Shown here piece by piece: positions 61,333 through 64,000 of a stretch of DNA of 64,000 nucleotides (positions within the stretch are counted from its first letter, which is position 1; each line of letters begins with the position of its first letter). This stretch comes from Lethocerus indicus (taxonomy: Eukaryota > Arthropoda > Insecta > Hemiptera > Belostomatidae). The translations under genes were made by a program, and so were the position numbers. A model generated the notes under the pieces. That model worked only from the letters and a program-made list of their open reading frames with translations. It did not search any database and was not told where the DNA came from. Location: contig JACDQD010000007.1 in the NCBI GenBank assembly GCA_019843655.1, positions 29,434,431-29,498,430 on the forward strand. The letters run 5' to 3'.

Positions 61333-63320
61333 AAAACCCTAAATTTTCGATTTTCAACCCGCCGTTTCAGGGGCAAGTGTAACTCACATTGGTACACTTG
61401 TGGGTGGAATATGGGATCGATCTGCGAAAATTTTCGAAAAACCTAAATTTTCGATTTTCAACCCGCTCCCCTTTTAGGGGCAAGTGTAACTCACATTGGT
61501 ACACTTGTGGGTGGAATATGAGGATCGGTCTGCGAAAAATTTTCTCGAAAAACCTAAATTTTCGATTTTCAACCCGCCCTTTTAGGGGCAAGTGTAACTC
61601 ACATTGGTACACTTGTGGGTGGAATATGGGATCGATCTGCGAAAATTTTCGAAAAACCTAAATTTTCGATTTTCAACCCGCCCTTTTAGGGGCAAGTGTA
61701 ACTCACATTGGTACACTTGTGGGTGGAATATGGGATCGATCTGCGAAAATTTTCGAAAAACCTAAATTTTCGATTTTCAACCCGCTCCCTTTTAGGGGTA
61801 AGTGTAACTCACATTGGTACACTTGTGGGTGGAATATGGGATCGATCTGCGAAAATTTTCGAAAAACCTAAATTTTCGATTTTCAACCCGCCGTTTTAGG
61901 GGCAAGTGTAACTCACATTGGTACACTTGTGGGTGGAATATGGGATCGATCTGCGAAAATTTTCGAAAAACCTAAATTTTCGATTTTCAACCCTTTCAGG
62001 GGCAAGTGTAACTCACATTGGTACACTTGTGGGTGGAATATGGGATCGATCTGCAGAAAAATTTTCAAAAAACCTAAATTTTCGATTTTCAACCCGCCGT
62101 TTCAGGGGCAAGTGTAACTCACATTGGTACACTTGTGGGTGGAATATGGGATCGATCTGCGAAAATTTTCGAAAAACCTAAATTTTCGATTTTCAACCCG
62201 CCGTTTCAGGGGCAAGTGTAACTCACATTGGTACACTTGTGGGTGGAATATGGGATCGATCTGCGAAAATTTTCGAAAACCTAAATTTTCGATTTTCAAC
62301 CCGCCCATTTAGGGGGGGGGCAAGTGTAACTCACATTGGTACACTTGTGGGTGGAATATGGGATCGATCTGCGAAAATTTTCGAAAAACCTAAATTTTCG
62401 ATTTTCCACCCGCCCTTTTAGGGGCAAGTGTAACTCACATTGGTACACTTGTGGGTGGAATATGGGATCGATCTGCGAAAATTTTCGAAAAACCTAAATT
62501 TTCGATTTTCAACCCGCCCTTTCAGGGGCAAGTGTAACTCACATTGGTACACTTGTGGGTGGAATATGGGATCGATCTGCGAAAATTTTCGAAAAACCTA
62601 AATTTTCGATTTTCAACCCGCCCTTTCAGGGGCAAGTGTAACTCACATTGGTACACTGTGGGTGGAATATGGATCGATCTGCGAAAATTTTCGAAAACCT
62701 AAATTTTCGATTTTCAACCCGCCCTTTAGGGCAAGTGTAACTCACATTGGTACACTTGTGGGTGGAATATGGGATCGATCTGCGAAAATTTTCGAAAACC
62801 TAAATTTTCGATTTTCAACCCGCCCTTTTAGGGGCAAGTGTAACTCACATTGGTACACTTGTGGCAGGTGGAATATGGGATCGATCTGCGAAAATTTTCG
62901 AAAACCTAAATTTTCGATTTTCAACCCGCCCTTTTAGGGGCAAGTGTAACTCACATTGGTACACTTGTGGGTGGAATATGGATCGATCTGCGAAAATTTT
63001 CGAAAACCTAATTTCGATTTTCAACCCGCCCTTTTTAGGGCAAGTGTAACTCACATTGGTACACTTGTGGGTGGAATATGGGATCGATCTGCGAAAATTT
63101 TCGAAAACCTAAATTTTCGATTTTCAACCCGCCCTTTTAGGGGCAAGTGTAACTCACATTGGTACACTTGTGGGTGGAATATGGGATCGATCTGAAAATT
63201 TTCGAAAACCTAAATTTTCGATTTTCAACCCGCCCGTTTCAGGGGCAAGTGAACTCAATTTTTACACTTGTGGGTGGAATATGGGATCGATCTGCGAAAA
63301 TTTTCGAAAAACCTAAATTT
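61333..63320 (+). repeat. ~105-bp satellite array, about 19 copies
   Basis: Unit: GGGGCAAGTGTAACTCACAT, TGGTACACTTGTGGGTGGAA, TATGGGATCGATCTGCGAAA, ATTTTCGAAAAACCTAAATT, TTCGATTTTCAACCCGCCC. Spacing 104-106. Variation is concentrated at the CCCGCC-YTTTYAGGGG junction. Same family as 1310-1770. Confidence 0.96.
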
Positions 63321-64000
63321 TGCGATTTTGCGACAAAAACCGCATTTCTGGGGTTAAAACCGCATTATTGGGTCCATTTGCGCCTGAAAACTTATATTTG
63401 GACCGATTTTGCGCATTAAAATCCATTTTTTTGCTAAAATCCCATTTTTGGGTCAATTTTGCGCCTAAAAACACCATTTCTGGGTCGATTTTGCGCACAA
63501 AAACTGCATTTTTGGCTAACCGATTTTGTGTCTAAAACGCTATTTGGGGCTAAAACCGCATTTTAAAACCGCATTTTTGGGTCGATTTTGCGCCTAATAA
63601 TCCCATTTTTTAACTAAAACCTCATTTTTGGCTAAAAACCCATTTTGGGCAATTTTGCGCCTATTAAAACGCCAATGATTTTGCGCCTAAAACCGCATTT
63701 TGTGTCTAAAACTGCATTTTTGGGCCGATTTTGGGCCTTAAAACGCTATTTTTGGGTAAATTATGCGCTTAAAACCCAATTTTGCTAAAATTCAATTTTG
63801 GGTCAATGTTGCGCCTAAAAACCTATTTTGGTCGATTTTGCGCCTAAAACCGCCTTTTGGACCGATTTTGCGCCTAAAACCGCATTTTGTGTCTAAAACC
63901 ACATTTTGCCAATTTTGTGCCTAAAACCCCATTTTTGGTTCTAAAACCGCATTTTTGTGCCAATTTTGTGCCTAAAACCCCATTTTTGGGCCTAAAAACC
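63320..64000 (+). repeat. Degenerate CCTAAAACCGCATTTTTGGG repeat, right edge
   Basis: Units of about 20-45 bases alternate AAAACCGCATTTTTGGG and TCGATTTTGCGCCTAAAACC with many indels. It directly continues from the 105-bp satellite without a boundary gap, and runs off the window. Confidence 0.9.

Noticed and set aside
58545..63320. Many 60-150 codon frames on both strands
   Set aside because: All are translations of the 120-bp and 105-bp satellites and repeat with the unit.

Overview
This window looks like arthropod, most probably insect, nuclear DNA. It has spliced genes with GT..AG introns, a ZAD zinc-finger-associated domain (an arthropod family), mariner-type and piggyBac-type transposon remnants, Jockey-like LINE fragments and long satellite arrays. 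There is no bacterial-style gene packing, no operon and no CRISPR array. Two 100-base runs of N (8801-8900 and 61233-61332) are scaffold gaps.

Genes recognised from left to right. (1) RpL32, minus strand, 5' part at 402-761; the rest lies off the left edge. (2) eIF2-alpha (EIF2S1), minus strand, exons between 17873 and 12741, with its central exons missing from the window; a damaged second copy of its start exon sits at 25520-25660 on the plus strand. (3) A ZAD-domain protein, minus strand, two exons at 28524-28383 and 25872-25747, with no C2H2 fingers found. (4) PUS3, the tRNA pseudouridine-38/39 synthase, plus strand, nine exons from 31022 to 43444. (5) ALG3, the dolichyl-P-mannose alpha-1,3-mannosyltransferase, minus strand, 49408-48093, apparently one exon. 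(6) A PRRT3/4-like multi-pass membrane protein, plus strand, 50108-52221, head-to-head with ALG3. An orphan exon candidate lies at 56784-56867. The recognised proteins serve basic functions (ribosome, translation initiation, tRNA modification, N-glycan assembly). They do not form an evident pathway or cluster.

Most of the window is repetitive. A 129-bp satellite fills 3.64-12.1 kb and changes orientation across the first gap. A roughly 105-bp satellite lies at 1.3-1.76 kb and again at 61.3-63.3 kb. A roughly 120-bp satellite occupies 57.04-57.37 kb (minus) and 58.54-61.23 kb (plus), on either side of a Jockey reverse-transcriptase remnant. A roughly 120-bp satellite at 29.16-30.17 kb carries nuclear-receptor-like DR1 half-site pairs. 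A roughly 42-bp palindromic repeat fills 23.8-24.8 kb. Several dispersed families occur many times: a foldback element with the core AGCGCTACTGAAG, a mariner-type MITE of about 220 bp with TA target duplication, and a third repeat here called family B. Long (TA)n tracts sit beside many of these.

Three local duplications carry pieces of host exons: an inverted copy of PUS3 exon 8 inside PUS3 intron 3, an inverted copy of the eIF2-alpha start exon with its upstream intron, and a tandem copy of the PUS3 5' end. Reading frames are uneven: RpL32 and several PUS3 exons are clean, while ALG3, PRRT, eIF2-alpha and PUS3 exon 4 need multiple single-base frame changes to follow their families. I think consensus indels in a long-read assembly are the most likely cause, but real decay cannot be excluded from sequence alone.
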